From the NCBI GenBank assembly GCA_035550075.1, contig DASZQG010000123.1, positions 1 to 51,883 of the forward strand: a stretch of 51,883 nt of DNA. Reading direction: 5' to 3'. Numbering within the stretch: the stretch's first letter is position 1; each line of letters opens with the position of its first letter. This DNA is from AWTP1-13 sp035550075. Its GTDB lineage: Bacteria; Pseudomonadota; Alphaproteobacteria; Rhizobiales; Hyphomicrobiaceae. The notes below the pieces were generated by a model that ran no database searches, was not told where the DNA came from, and saw nothing but the letters and a program-made list of their open reading frames with translations. Of this stretch, positions 8,790-16,043 are shown piece by piece. Position numbers and translations under genes: made by a program.

Positions 8790-10391
8790 ATGAGTTTGTC
8801 GCGTTGGAAATTGGCATTCCTGGCGATTGCAGGACTTTTGCTAGGGCCCGCCCTGAGCCTGAGCGCTCAGGCCGAAACGCCCAAAAAGGGCGGAATCCTT
8901 AAATTCGTCGTTCCTGACGAGCCGCCCAGCTTCGACGGCCACCGGGAAACGACCTTCGCGCTCATCCATCCGATCGCGCCGTTCTACAGTGTGCTGATCC
9001 GCGTCAATCCGGACGACCCGAGCGCCCCCGATTTCGTGTGCGACCTCTGCACCGAAATGCCGAAGCCGACCGACGGCGGCAAGACCTTCACGTTCAAGAT
9101 CCGCAAGGGAGTGAAGTTCCACGACGGTTCGCCGCTGACGGCGAAGGATGTGAATGCGTCGTTCCAGCGCATTATTTTCCCGCCGGAGGGCGTGCAGAGC
9201 GCCCGCAAGGCGCAGTTCACCATGGTCGAAAGCGTCTCCGCGCCCGATGACGAGACCGTGGTGTTCAAACTCAAGTATCCCTCTGGCGCGTTTTTGCCAG
9301 CGCTCGCGTCACCCTATCACTTCATCTACTCCAAGGCGGTCCTCGATAAGGATCAGCATTGGTACGAGAAGAACGTGATGGGTTCGGGTCCGTTCATCTT
9401 CGACGGGCGCGAGGCGGGTGCCGTCATCCGCGGCAAGCGCAATCCGAACTACTACCATGCGGGCCAGCCCTACCTCGACGGGTTCGAGGCGATCTTTGCC
9501 AAGAAGGAATCGCTGCGCGTGCAAGCCATCCGCGGCGACCAGGCGGCGATCGAGTTCCGGGGCTTCCCGCCCAAGAGCCGCGATGATCTGGTGGCGGCCC
9601 TCGGCAAGGACATCACCGTCCAGGAAAGCAACTGGAACTGCGTGCTGATCGTCACGCCGAACAGCCGTAAGAAGCCGTTCGACGACGTTCGGGTGCGCAA
9701 GGCGCTGACGCTGGCCGTCGATCGCTGGGCCGGTTCGCGTGACCTGTCCAAGATCGCCATCGTGAAGGCGGTGGGCGGCATCGTGTTCCCGGGCCATCCT
9801 CTGGCGGCGACCGACAAGGAGCTGGAGCAGCTCGCCGGCTATTCTCACGACATCGCTGCCTCGCGTGAGAAGGCCAAGCAACTGCTCAAGGAAGCAGGTG
9901 TTCCCGACCTGAAGTTCACCCTGTCGAACCGCGCCGTCGACCAGCCCTACACGATTGTCGGGACCTGGTTGATCGACCAGTGGCGGCAGGTGGGCATCAC
10001 GGCCACCCAGAAGATGGAGCCGACCGGCCCGTTCTACGCCACGCTGGAGCATGGCGCGTTCGACGCGGCTCTTGAGTTCAACTGTCAGTCCGTGGTCAAC
10101 CCGCTGGCCGACACCGCGAAGTTCCTTCCCAACGCGGGCGACCAGTACGGCGGCTTCAAGGACGACGAGTCGATCAAGCTGTTCGATGCAATGAACAGAA
10201 CCGCGGATGTGGCCGAGCAGCGTCGGCTCATGCGCGCCTACGAAAAGCGCACGCTCGATGAAGAGGTGCACAACTTCATCACGCTGTGGTGGTATCGCAT
10301 CATCCCGCACCGTTCCTACGTGAAGGGCTGGAAGATTTCGCCGAGCCACTATCTGAACCAGGATCTCGCCAACGTCTGGCTCGACAAATAG
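8790..10391 (+). CDS. ABC transporter substrate-binding protein, family 5 (peptide/nickel type)
   Basis: This 533-residue secreted protein has a signal peptide (about 1-30, cleaved near AQA-ET) followed by KKGGILKFVVPDEPPSFDGH, the typical start of mature DppA/OppA proteins. The FKIRKGVKFHDGSPLTAKDV segment is the family signature. It should bind a peptide, opine or sugar-like solute in the periplasm and hand it to the permeases that follow. The chosen ATG has GGGAGGAA 7-8 bases upstream; an in-frame ATG 36 bases earlier has no such site. A long hairpin separates it from the permease genes. Confidence 0.9.
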   Translation: MSLSRWKLAFLAIAGLLLGPALSLSAQAETPKKGGILKFVVPDEPPSFDGHRETTFALIHPIAPFYSVLIRVNPDDPSAPDFVCDLCTEMPKPTDGGKTFTFKIRKGVKFHDGSPLTAKDVNASFQRIIFPPEGVQSARKAQFTMVESVSAPDDETVVFKLKYPSGAFLPALASPYHFIYSKAVLDKDQHWYEKNVMGSGPFIFDGREAGAVIRGKRNPNYYHAGQPYLDGFEAIFAKKESLRVQAIRGDQAAIEFRGFPPKSRDDLVAALGKDITVQESNWNCVLIVTPNSRKKPFDDVRVRKALTLAVDRWAGSRDLSKIAIVKAVGGIVFPGHPLAATDKELEQLAGYSHDIAASREKAKQLLKEAGVPDLKFTLSNRAVDQPYTIVGTWLIDQWRQVGITATQKMEPTGPFYATLEHGAFDAALEFNCQSVVNPLADTAKFLPNAGDQYGGFKDDESIKLFDAMNRTADVAEQRRLMRAYEKRTLDEEVHNFITLWWYRIIPHRSYVKGWKISPSHYLNQDLANVWLDK

Positions 10392-10419
10392 GCGAGCCCT
10401 GACATCGCGCTGAACCGGC

Positions 10420-10448
10420 CTGGCCGGCCTGCAACGCAGGCCGGCCAG
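10420..10448 (+). promoter_or_regulatory. Perfect 13-bp intercistronic hairpin between binding protein and permease genes
   Basis: CTGGCCGGCCTGC (10420-10432) and GCAGGCCGGCCAG (10436-10448) are exact inverted copies around an AAC loop, 28 bases after the binding-protein stop and 26 before the permease start. No T-run follows. Such hairpins are known to protect the upstream binding-protein mRNA from 3' exonucleases and lower permease expression; that role is inferred here. Confidence 0.75.
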
Positions 10449-10474
10449 AACCCATATCGAGCCCTCATGCGGCT

Positions 10475-11449
10475 ATGGCTTTCTATATCGCAAAGCGCCT
10501 GTTGCTGATGATCCCGACGCTGTTCGGCGCGGCGGTGCTGGTGTTTGTCCTGATGCATCTCATCCCGGGCGACATCTGCATGCTGCGGCTCGCCGGCGGC
10601 GGGAGCAGCCTCGACCCGAAAGTGCTGCAGGCCTGTCGCACCGAGCTGGGTCTCGATCAGCCGATGATCTCCCAGTTCATGGTGTTCCTGAAGGGGCTCG
10701 TGACTTTCGATCTCGGCACATCGATGTGGACCGGGCGGCCGGTGATTGAGGAGGTGGTTCTGCGCTTCCAGCTTTCGCTGCAGGTCGCGATCATGGCGAC
10801 CCTCACCGCCATCGCCATCGCCATCCCGCTCGGCACCATCTCAGCGGTGAAGCACAACACCTGGATCGATTATATCGTGCGCGGCTTTTCGATCGCCGGC
10901 GTGGCGATGCCGTCGTTCTGGCTCGGCATCCTGATTATCCTGGGCATCCTGATCACCTCCAAGGCGTGGTTCGGATCGCCCTGGATGCCGCCGATCAAAT
11001 ACGTGCCGATCTGGGTCGACCCGATCTACAATTTGAGCATGCTGATCTGGCCGGCGCTGGCGACGGGCTACCGCTACTCGGCGGTGGCGACGCGCATGAC
11101 GCGTTCAGCGATGCTGGAGGTGCTGCGCGAGGACTATGTGCGGACCGCTCGCGCCAAGGGCCTGTTCCGCAAGCTGATCGTGCGCCGCCATGCGTTGCGC
11201 AATGCGTTGCTCCCGGTCATCACCGTGATTGGCATCGAGTTTGCCTTCCTGATTGGCGGTCTTGTTGTCACTGAACAGGTGTTCAATCTCAATGGGCTCG
11301 GTAAGCTGTTCGTGGAGTCCGTGTCCAACAACGATTACACCATGACGCAGGCGCTCGTGATGCTGGTGGTGGCGATCTTTGCCTTCACCAACTTGGCAGT
11401 CGACGTCATCTACGCGTGGCTCGACCCGCGCATTCGCGTCAACCGGTAG
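10475..11449 (+). CDS. ABC transporter permease, DppB/OppB type
   Basis: This 324-residue protein begins MAFYIAKRLLLMIPTLFGAA, the typical first helix of DppB-family permeases, and has about six membrane segments. The binding-protein-dependent transport signature, which docks the ATPase, reads EDYVRTARAKGL followed by an ALLPVITVIG helix. It lies 83 bases after the binding-protein gene and overlaps or abuts the second permease. In complete systems DppB and DppC form the membrane channel. Confidence 0.92.
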   Translation: MAFYIAKRLLLMIPTLFGAAVLVFVLMHLIPGDICMLRLAGGGSSLDPKVLQACRTELGLDQPMISQFMVFLKGLVTFDLGTSMWTGRPVIEEVVLRFQLSLQVAIMATLTAIAIAIPLGTISAVKHNTWIDYIVRGFSIAGVAMPSFWLGILIILGILITSKAWFGSPWMPPIKYVPIWVDPIYNLSMLIWPALATGYRYSAVATRMTRSAMLEVLREDYVRTARAKGLFRKLIVRRHALRNALLPVITVIGIEFAFLIGGLVVTEQVFNLNGLGKLFVESVSNNDYTMTQALVMLVVAIFAFTNLAVDVIYAWLDPRIRVNR

Positions 11450-11460
11450 GGAATTGCTCT

Positions 11461-12354
11461 TTGGCCACCATCTCCCAGCCTGCCAAAGTTGTCGATGTCG
11501 GTCCTCGGCGTCCTTCGCTGCTCGCCATGATATGGCAGTTCATTATCCGCAATCCGTTGGGGGCCGCCGGTGCGCTGATTGTCGTAGTCATGATCGCCAT
11601 GGCGATATTCGCCGAGGAGGTGACGCGCTACGACCCCCTCGCCAATAACTTCGGCGATATGCTGTCGCCGCCCAGCGTCGACTACTGGCTCGGCACCGAT
11701 CAGTATGGGCGCGATCAGTTCACCCGCATCGTATTCGGAGCGCGCACCGCATTGCTGGTCGGCTTCGCCTCGGCCTTCATCGGGGCCACGTTGGGGCTGG
11801 TTCTCGGTGTCGCCAGCGCCTACTTCGGCGGCTGGTTCGATCTGATCTTCCAGCGCGTCATGGATGTGCTGATGGCGTTCCCCCTGATCATCCTGGCGCT
11901 TGCCGTCGTCTCGATCTTCGGGACGGGGACGCTCAACGTGATCTTCGCCATCACAATTCCTTTTATTCCCAGATGCGCGCGCGTGGTCCGTTCCAGTGCG
12001 CTTGCCGTGCGAGAGATGCCCTACATCGATGCCGCGCGGGCCTGCGGCTTCAGTCACGGCCGTATCGTCCTGCGCCACATGGTGCCGAACGTGATGGCGC
12101 CCTACCTGATCATCATGACCGCCGCTGTCGGTCAGGCGATCCTGATCGAGGCGTCACTGTCCTATTTGGGTCTCGGCGTGCAGGAGCCGACCCCCGCCTG
12201 GGGCCTGATGCTGCGGGGCGGGGCGGAGGACTATGCAGAGAGCGCGCCGTGGGTCGCGATTTTCCCGGGCATTGCCATTTCCCTCGCCGTGTTCGGCTTC
12301 AACCTGTTCGGCGATTCGCTGCGGGACTGGCTCGATCCGAAGATGAAGGTTTGA
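11461..12354 (+). CDS. ABC transporter permease, DppC/OppC type
   Basis: The protein is about 297 residues from a TTG at 11461, which has GTAGGGAA upstream; an in-frame ATG at 11416 inside the previous gene is the alternative. The sequence has the DppC features: an N-terminal IWQFIIRNPLGAAGALIVV helix, LGTDQYGRDQFTRIVFGART after the first loop, and the EAA loop around DAARACGFSHGRIVLRH. It ends NLFGDSLRDWLDPKMK, the classic DppC C-terminus. No ATP-binding gene follows: the next gene is on the opposite strand 10 bases away, so the ATPases must be supplied from elsewhere. Confidence 0.9.
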   Translation: MATISQPAKVVDVGPRRPSLLAMIWQFIIRNPLGAAGALIVVVMIAMAIFAEEVTRYDPLANNFGDMLSPPSVDYWLGTDQYGRDQFTRIVFGARTALLVGFASAFIGATLGLVLGVASAYFGGWFDLIFQRVMDVLMAFPLIILALAVVSIFGTGTLNVIFAITIPFIPRCARVVRSSALAVREMPYIDAARACGFSHGRIVLRHMVPNVMAPYLIIMTAAVGQAILIEASLSYLGLGVQEPTPAWGLMLRGGAEDYAESAPWVAIFPGIAISLAVFGFNLFGDSLRDWLDPKMKV

Positions 12355-12364
12355 CGCGCCCGCC

Positions 12365-12964
12365 TCAGGCCTGCTTGTGCTTCAGGTAATGCCGGCGCGC
12401 CTTGGCACGGTTGCCGCACGAGGCCATATCGCACCATCGGCGTGTCCCATTCCTGCTGACGTCGAGGAAAAGCCACAGGCAGGCGTCGTTCGCGCATCGC
12501 CGCACCCGTTGCCGGCCGGCGGTGACCAGCAGGTCCGCGGCCGACCACAGCACCGGCGCCAGCAGCGCCGGGACCGTCGGTGAGGGCATCGCCACTTCCC
12601 AGCCGAAGGAGCGATTGGCACAGACCAGATGGCTGCGCGCCGGCGCCTGAGCCAAGGCCTCCTGCACGAGGTGAAAATCTTCGACGGGCACAGCATGCCC
12701 GGCCGCCACTGCGCTGAATGCACGGTAGAGCGCCTCTCGCAAGCCAATCGCCTGCGCAAACTGCTTCGCGGCCGCGGCCGGCCTTTCGCGGGCCCAGCGC
12801 TTGGCGTCCGTGGCCGTCTCGCGGTCGACCGCGCCGCGCTGGCGCAGCCACGTGACCAGACCGGCAAAGTCCTGCAGGGACTCCGCCGGCGTCTCGCGCC
12901 CGCGCCACGCCAGCGTATTGGCGTAGTCGAGGCATAGACCCGCCGGCAGCTCCGCAATCAGCAT
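12365..12964 (-). CDS. CGNR zinc-finger protein with ABATE domain (putative transcriptional regulator)
   Basis: The protein is 199 residues if started at the ATG 12962-12964; the frame stays open upstream to 13081 but that part is poor in conserved sequence. The N-terminal domain contains LCLDYANTLAWRG, typical of the ABATE (stress-associated) ligand-binding domain. The C-terminal zinc finger uses Cys157, Cys162, Cys178 and Cys183, the last in CGNR, followed by a basic tail suited to DNA binding. Family members are thought to be regulators but few have been studied. It diverges from the AraC-type gene across about 174 bases. Confidence 0.85.
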   Translation of the reverse strand: MLIAELPAGLCLDYANTLAWRGRETPAESLQDFAGLVTWLRQRGAVDRETATDAKRWARERPAAAAKQFAQAIGLREALYRAFSAVAAGHAVPVEDFHLVQEALAQAPARSHLVCANRSFGWEVAMPSPTVPALLAPVLWSAADLLVTAGRQRVRRCANDACLWLFLDVSRNGTRRWCDMASCGNRAKARRHYLKHKQA

Positions 12965-13138
12965 GCGTCGCCCAGATGCCGTTTTGCATTCATTCGCTGA
13001 ATCCGGATTATCTAACCGCCACGCCGGTTGACAGGCGCTGCGCCACGATCTACCTATATAACCTGCAAGATAGTTAGGCAACTTGAGATCTTAAAGGGCT
13101 ACCGGCGTCTGCCGAGCCTTCGATGGAGCAGCCCAGCC

Positions 13139-14032
13139 ATGTGCCGCACTGGTGGCGCGAAGCCCGAAGTTGATCCACTCGTTGCCGCGCTCGAACGCAA
13201 GGCGAGCACAGGTTCCTCGGGCCGTGTCTCCTCGGCGGTCGTATTCGCGGGCGAAGGCTGGCGCGTCCTCGATGTGGTTTGCACCTGCGGACCTCGAGAC
13301 CCGGTTGTTGAAGAGCGGCATGGGGACGCCTCGATTTCCCTTGTCCTGGCGGGTACGTTCGTTTGCCGCAGCCCTCACGGGCGTTCGCTGCTGTCTGCCG
13401 GCTCGCTCTTCCTCGGTAGCGCCGGGCAGGTGTTCGAATGTTCACATCAGCACGGCGAGGGCGACCGCTGTCTGTCGTTTCACTTCGATGCGGACACTTT
13501 CGAGCGCCTTGCTCACGATGCTGGCGCACCTCGTGCCTCTTTCGATCATCATGCTCTGCCCCCGTTGCGCGATTTCGCGCGCGTGAGCGCGCGCGCACAG
13601 GCGCTGTCGCGGTGGGGCGGCAAAGACGAAGCGGAGGAGGTCGCATTCGAGTTCGCTGGAACGGTTCTCCGCGCCCTCAGAGGTTTGCCGGTACAAGCCT
13701 CGTCCTCGCCGTCGCAACAGGGACGCATTGCGCGCCTGCTGCGCCAGCTTGAGACGGCCGAGGACAAGCCGCGCACGCTGGCCGAGCTTGCCGAGGCATC
13801 GGGCTTGAGCCGCTACCATTTTCTGAGAACCTTCAGAGACGTAACTGGGGTGACGCCGCATCAGTGGCTGCTGCGCACACGCCTGCGTGACGCGGCGGAG
13901 CGGCTGGCATCCGGCAGGGGCCGGATTACCGACATTGCCTTCGAATCGGGTTTTGAAGACCTGTCGAACTTCGTTCGCAGTTTTCGCTCTGAATTCGGCA
14001 TGTCTCCGCGCGCCTACCGCGCTGCCGCATGA
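13139..14032 (+). CDS. AraC/XylS family transcriptional regulator
   Basis: The protein is about 297 residues from the ATG at 13139. An N-terminal cupin-like sensor domain (about 45-150) includes HGDASISLVLAGTF and RSLLSAGSLFLG. The C-terminal 100 residues form a double helix-turn-helix: first helix pair around LAELAEASGLSRYHFLRTF, second around ITDIAFESGFEDLSNFVRSF, ending in the GMSPRAYR signature. It diverges from the CGNR gene. The next plus-strand genes include an Ogt methyltransferase. Ada is the best-known AraC-type regulator of such genes, but this protein lacks the Ada methyl-acceptor domain, so a link to repair is only a possibility. Confidence 0.87.
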   Translation: MCRTGGAKPEVDPLVAALERKASTGSSGRVSSAVVFAGEGWRVLDVVCTCGPRDPVVEERHGDASISLVLAGTFVCRSPHGRSLLSAGSLFLGSAGQVFECSHQHGEGDRCLSFHFDADTFERLAHDAGAPRASFDHHALPPLRDFARVSARAQALSRWGGKDEAEEVAFEFAGTVLRALRGLPVQASSSPSQQGRIARLLRQLETAEDKPRTLAELAEASGLSRYHFLRTFRDVTGVTPHQWLLRTRLRDAAERLASGRGRITDIAFESGFEDLSNFVRSFRSEFGMSPRAYRAAA

Positions 14033-14125
14033 CAAAGACCGCACCACAGCTATTCTATGGCGGCAGTGAATGGCGCGCCTCCCGGAGCCGCGCCAATTGT
14101 GCGTGTAGTCATTCAGGAGGCGTTG

Positions 14126-14524
14126 ATGGTTTGCCTGCGTCTTGCTGCATGCACCCTGTTTCTGCTTTGCGCTGGTCCCGCCTTTGCCGAGACGATTGAG
14201 GTCTACGACGACCATGGCGGCCGCGTGGCCGAGTATGACGCGCGATGGGCCCGGTTGGCAGCGCGCGGCGTCAGCGTGAAAATCGTTGGGCCCTGCCAGT
14301 CGGCGTGCACGGTTCTCCTCGGTCACATCCCGCGCAACCGAATTTGCGTCACGCCGCAGGCGTCATTCGGCTTCCACCTCGCCAAGTTGCCGGCGGCCAC
14401 CGCGACGCTTCGCCGGGCCTACGCGCCGGATATTCGCGCCTGGATCGCCCGCCATGGCGGCCTTACCGAGAACTTCATCTGGATGCGGGCGCCGGATACC
14501 TATCGCTACTTCAAGAAGTGCTGA
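14126..14524 (+). CDS. Small secreted ClpP/crotonase-like protein (COG3904-like), function unknown
   Basis: The 132-residue protein starts at an ATG preceded by CAGGAGG. A signal peptide spans 1-21 (cleavage after AFA), so it is exported. The core has VGPCQSACTVLL (54-65) and CVTPQASFGFH (74-84). This resembles the region of periplasmic ClpP-like proteins in which a Ser follows Cys in a CxSAC motif and a His lies about 25 residues on; here Ser59 and His84 are candidates. Cys57, Cys61 and Cys74 may form a disulfide. It is much shorter than ClpP, so catalytic activity is uncertain. A more upstream in-frame start at 14057 would hide the signal peptide. Confidence 0.65.
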   Translation: MVCLRLAACTLFLLCAGPAFAETIEVYDDHGGRVAEYDARWARLAARGVSVKIVGPCQSACTVLLGHIPRNRICVTPQASFGFHLAKLPAATATLRRAYAPDIRAWIARHGGLTENFIWMRAPDTYRYFKKC

Positions 14525-14622
14525 CAATCGGCGCCGAGTTTCTCTCTCATACAGCAATATTCGCCAAGTCTGAGAGAGCCTGAGCGGGCACAGTGGTCCG
14601 ATGCAATAAGCAGGAGACCACC

Positions 14623-15000
14623 ATGCTCAACCACGTTTCTATCGGCGTTCGCGACGCGGCCAAGGCCAAGCGCTTCTATGATGCCGCGCTGAAACCGCTC
14701 GGCTATAGCTGTCTGCACGAGTCAGCAGGAAGCCTGGGCTATGGCCGCGACTCTGTTGTGTTCTGGATCAGCGCAACGGAGCATCCGGTTCCGCCGGATA
14801 ACAAGTCGGGGCTCCACTTCTGTTTCGATGCCCCGACACGCAAAAGCGTTGACGCTTTCCATGCCGCCGCGGTGCGCGCGGGAGGCCGCGACAACGGCAA
14901 GCCTGGCCTGCGCGCGGACTATGGCCCCAGCTACTACGCCGCGTTTGTCGTCGATCCCGATGGCTACCGGCTGGAAGCCTATTGCGGCGCCCAATCCTAG
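14623..15000 (+). CDS. VOC family protein (glyoxalase/dioxygenase fold)
   Basis: This 125-residue protein starts at an ATG with CAGGAG upstream. It begins MLNHVSIGVRD and ends DPDGYRLEAYC, the usual borders of a vicinal-oxygen-chelate domain pair. His4, His65 and Glu118 are at positions expected for metal ligands. Short stand-alone VOC proteins of this type include glyoxalase-I-like enzymes and thiol transferases; the reaction is not predictable. It is the first gene of a tight run with SRPBCC, ogt and a YcaQ-like gene (gaps 25, -1 and 2 bases). Confidence 0.85.
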   Translation: MLNHVSIGVRDAAKAKRFYDAALKPLGYSCLHESAGSLGYGRDSVVFWISATEHPVPPDNKSGLHFCFDAPTRKSVDAFHAAAVRAGGRDNGKPGLRADYGPSYYAAFVVDPDGYRLEAYCGAQS

Positions 15001-15025
15001 GCTCAGCGGATCGGAGGATTTTGCA

Positions 15026-15433
15026 ATGGCTTCCATACGGAAGGAAGTTGTCGTCCGTACCCCGCCAGGAAAGGTGTGGGATGCCGTGCGCGATATAGGT
15101 GCCCTGCATACGCGGCTCGTGCCGGGGTTCGTGGCCGATACGAAGCTGGAGGATGGCGCGCGGGTCGTCACCTTCGGCAACGGAATTGTCGCGCGCGAGC
15201 GCATCGTGACCGTGGATGACGAGGCGCGCCGGCTTGTCTGGTCGGTGGTTGGCGGTCGGCCGGAACATCATAATGGTGCGCTGCAGGTGTTCGCCGCCGA
15301 GGGCGGCGGCAGTCGGCTGGTCTGGATTGCAGACGTGCTGCCCGATAGTCTGGCCGGGACCATTGACGGCATGATGAGCCACGGAATGAGCGTCATGCAG
15401 AAGACGCTCGACGGAGCGGAAGGGGACAATTGA
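15026..15433 (+). CDS. SRPBCC family (polyketide cyclase/START-like) protein
   Basis: This 135-residue protein starts at the ATG after GGAGGAT. It begins with VVVRTPPGKVWDAVRDIGALHTRLVPGF, the usual opening of a SRPBCC hydrophobic-pocket fold, and ends in an amphipathic helix (GMMSHGMSVMQKTLDGA). Such proteins bind or cyclise hydrophobic ligands in the cytoplasm; the ligand is unknown. Its TGA shares one base with the ATG of ogt, so the two are translationally coupled. Confidence 0.82.
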   Translation: MASIRKEVVVRTPPGKVWDAVRDIGALHTRLVPGFVADTKLEDGARVVTFGNGIVARERIVTVDDEARRLVWSVVGGRPEHHNGALQVFAAEGGGSRLVWIADVLPDSLAGTIDGMMSHGMSVMQKTLDGAEGDN

Positions 15434-16041
15434 TGGCTCGCAGCATCGTGGCTCATTCAACCCCCAGAGACAGGGCCGCGCCACCGTTGTGGCGCGGCTA
15501 CCGGCTGATCGAGACCGCCATCGGGATCTGCGGGATCGCATGGAGCGAACGCGGGTTGACGCGGCTGCAACTGCCGGAAGCTGATCCGGAGTCGACCGAG
15601 AGACGATTGCGCGCCGGCAGTGAGACCAGGGCGAAGCCGCCGCGAGACATCGAACACGTCGTTACGGCGCTTCAACGCTACTGCGCGGGTGAGCGCATCG
15701 GGTTCGAATCGGTGCCGCTCGACCTGGAAAGTGTCAGCCCGTTCTACCGGCGGATCTACGACCAGGCGCGACGTATCGCTTGGGGGCACACTCTGACCTA
15801 TGGGGAACTCGGTCGATTGGCGGGATACCCGGATGCCGCGCGAGCTGTCGGCCAGGCCATGGGCCGCAACCGCATCCCGATCATCGTACCGTGCCACAGG
15901 GTGCTCGCGAGCGGCGGCAAGATCGGCGGCTTCTCCGCCTTCGGCGGCCCCCGCACCAAGGAGCGGCTGCTGGCGCTGGAGGGTATCGCATTGGGGCGCG
16001 GCGGCGGACCGCTGCTGCCCGGCCTGCTGTCGGCCCGGTGA
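15433..16041 (+). CDS. ogt: Methylated-DNA-[protein]-cysteine S-methyltransferase (O6-alkylguanine repair)
   Basis: This 202-residue suicide repair protein transfers alkyl groups from O6-alkylguanine in DNA to its own cysteine. The active-site motif PCHRVL places the acceptor at Cys154, followed by the GGFSAFGG loop. The upstream GHTLTYGELGRLAGYPDAARAVGQAMGRN forms the DNA-binding helix with its arginine finger. The start is the ATG in TGATG at 15431-15435; a TTG one codon earlier is also in frame. The following glycosylase-like gene begins 2 bases after its stop. Symbol by family; Ada-type fusion is excluded. Confidence 0.93.
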   Translation: MARSIVAHSTPRDRAAPPLWRGYRLIETAIGICGIAWSERGLTRLQLPEADPESTERRLRAGSETRAKPPRDIEHVVTALQRYCAGERIGFESVPLDLESVSPFYRRIYDQARRIAWGHTLTYGELGRLAGYPDAARAVGQAMGRNRIPIIVPCHRVLASGGKIGGFSAFGGPRTKERLLALEGIALGRGGGPLLPGLLSAR

Positions 16042-16043
16042 TA

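Noticed and set aside
13028..13062. Sigma-70 promoter TTGACA with TATAAC before the AraC gene
   Set aside because: The spacer is 23 bases (21 if TATATA is used), too long for a standard promoter.
14542..14578. Terminator from CTCTCTCA and TGAGAGAG after the small secreted protein
   Set aside because: The arms are perfect but the loop is 21 bases, the stem is AT/GC mixed and no T-run follows.
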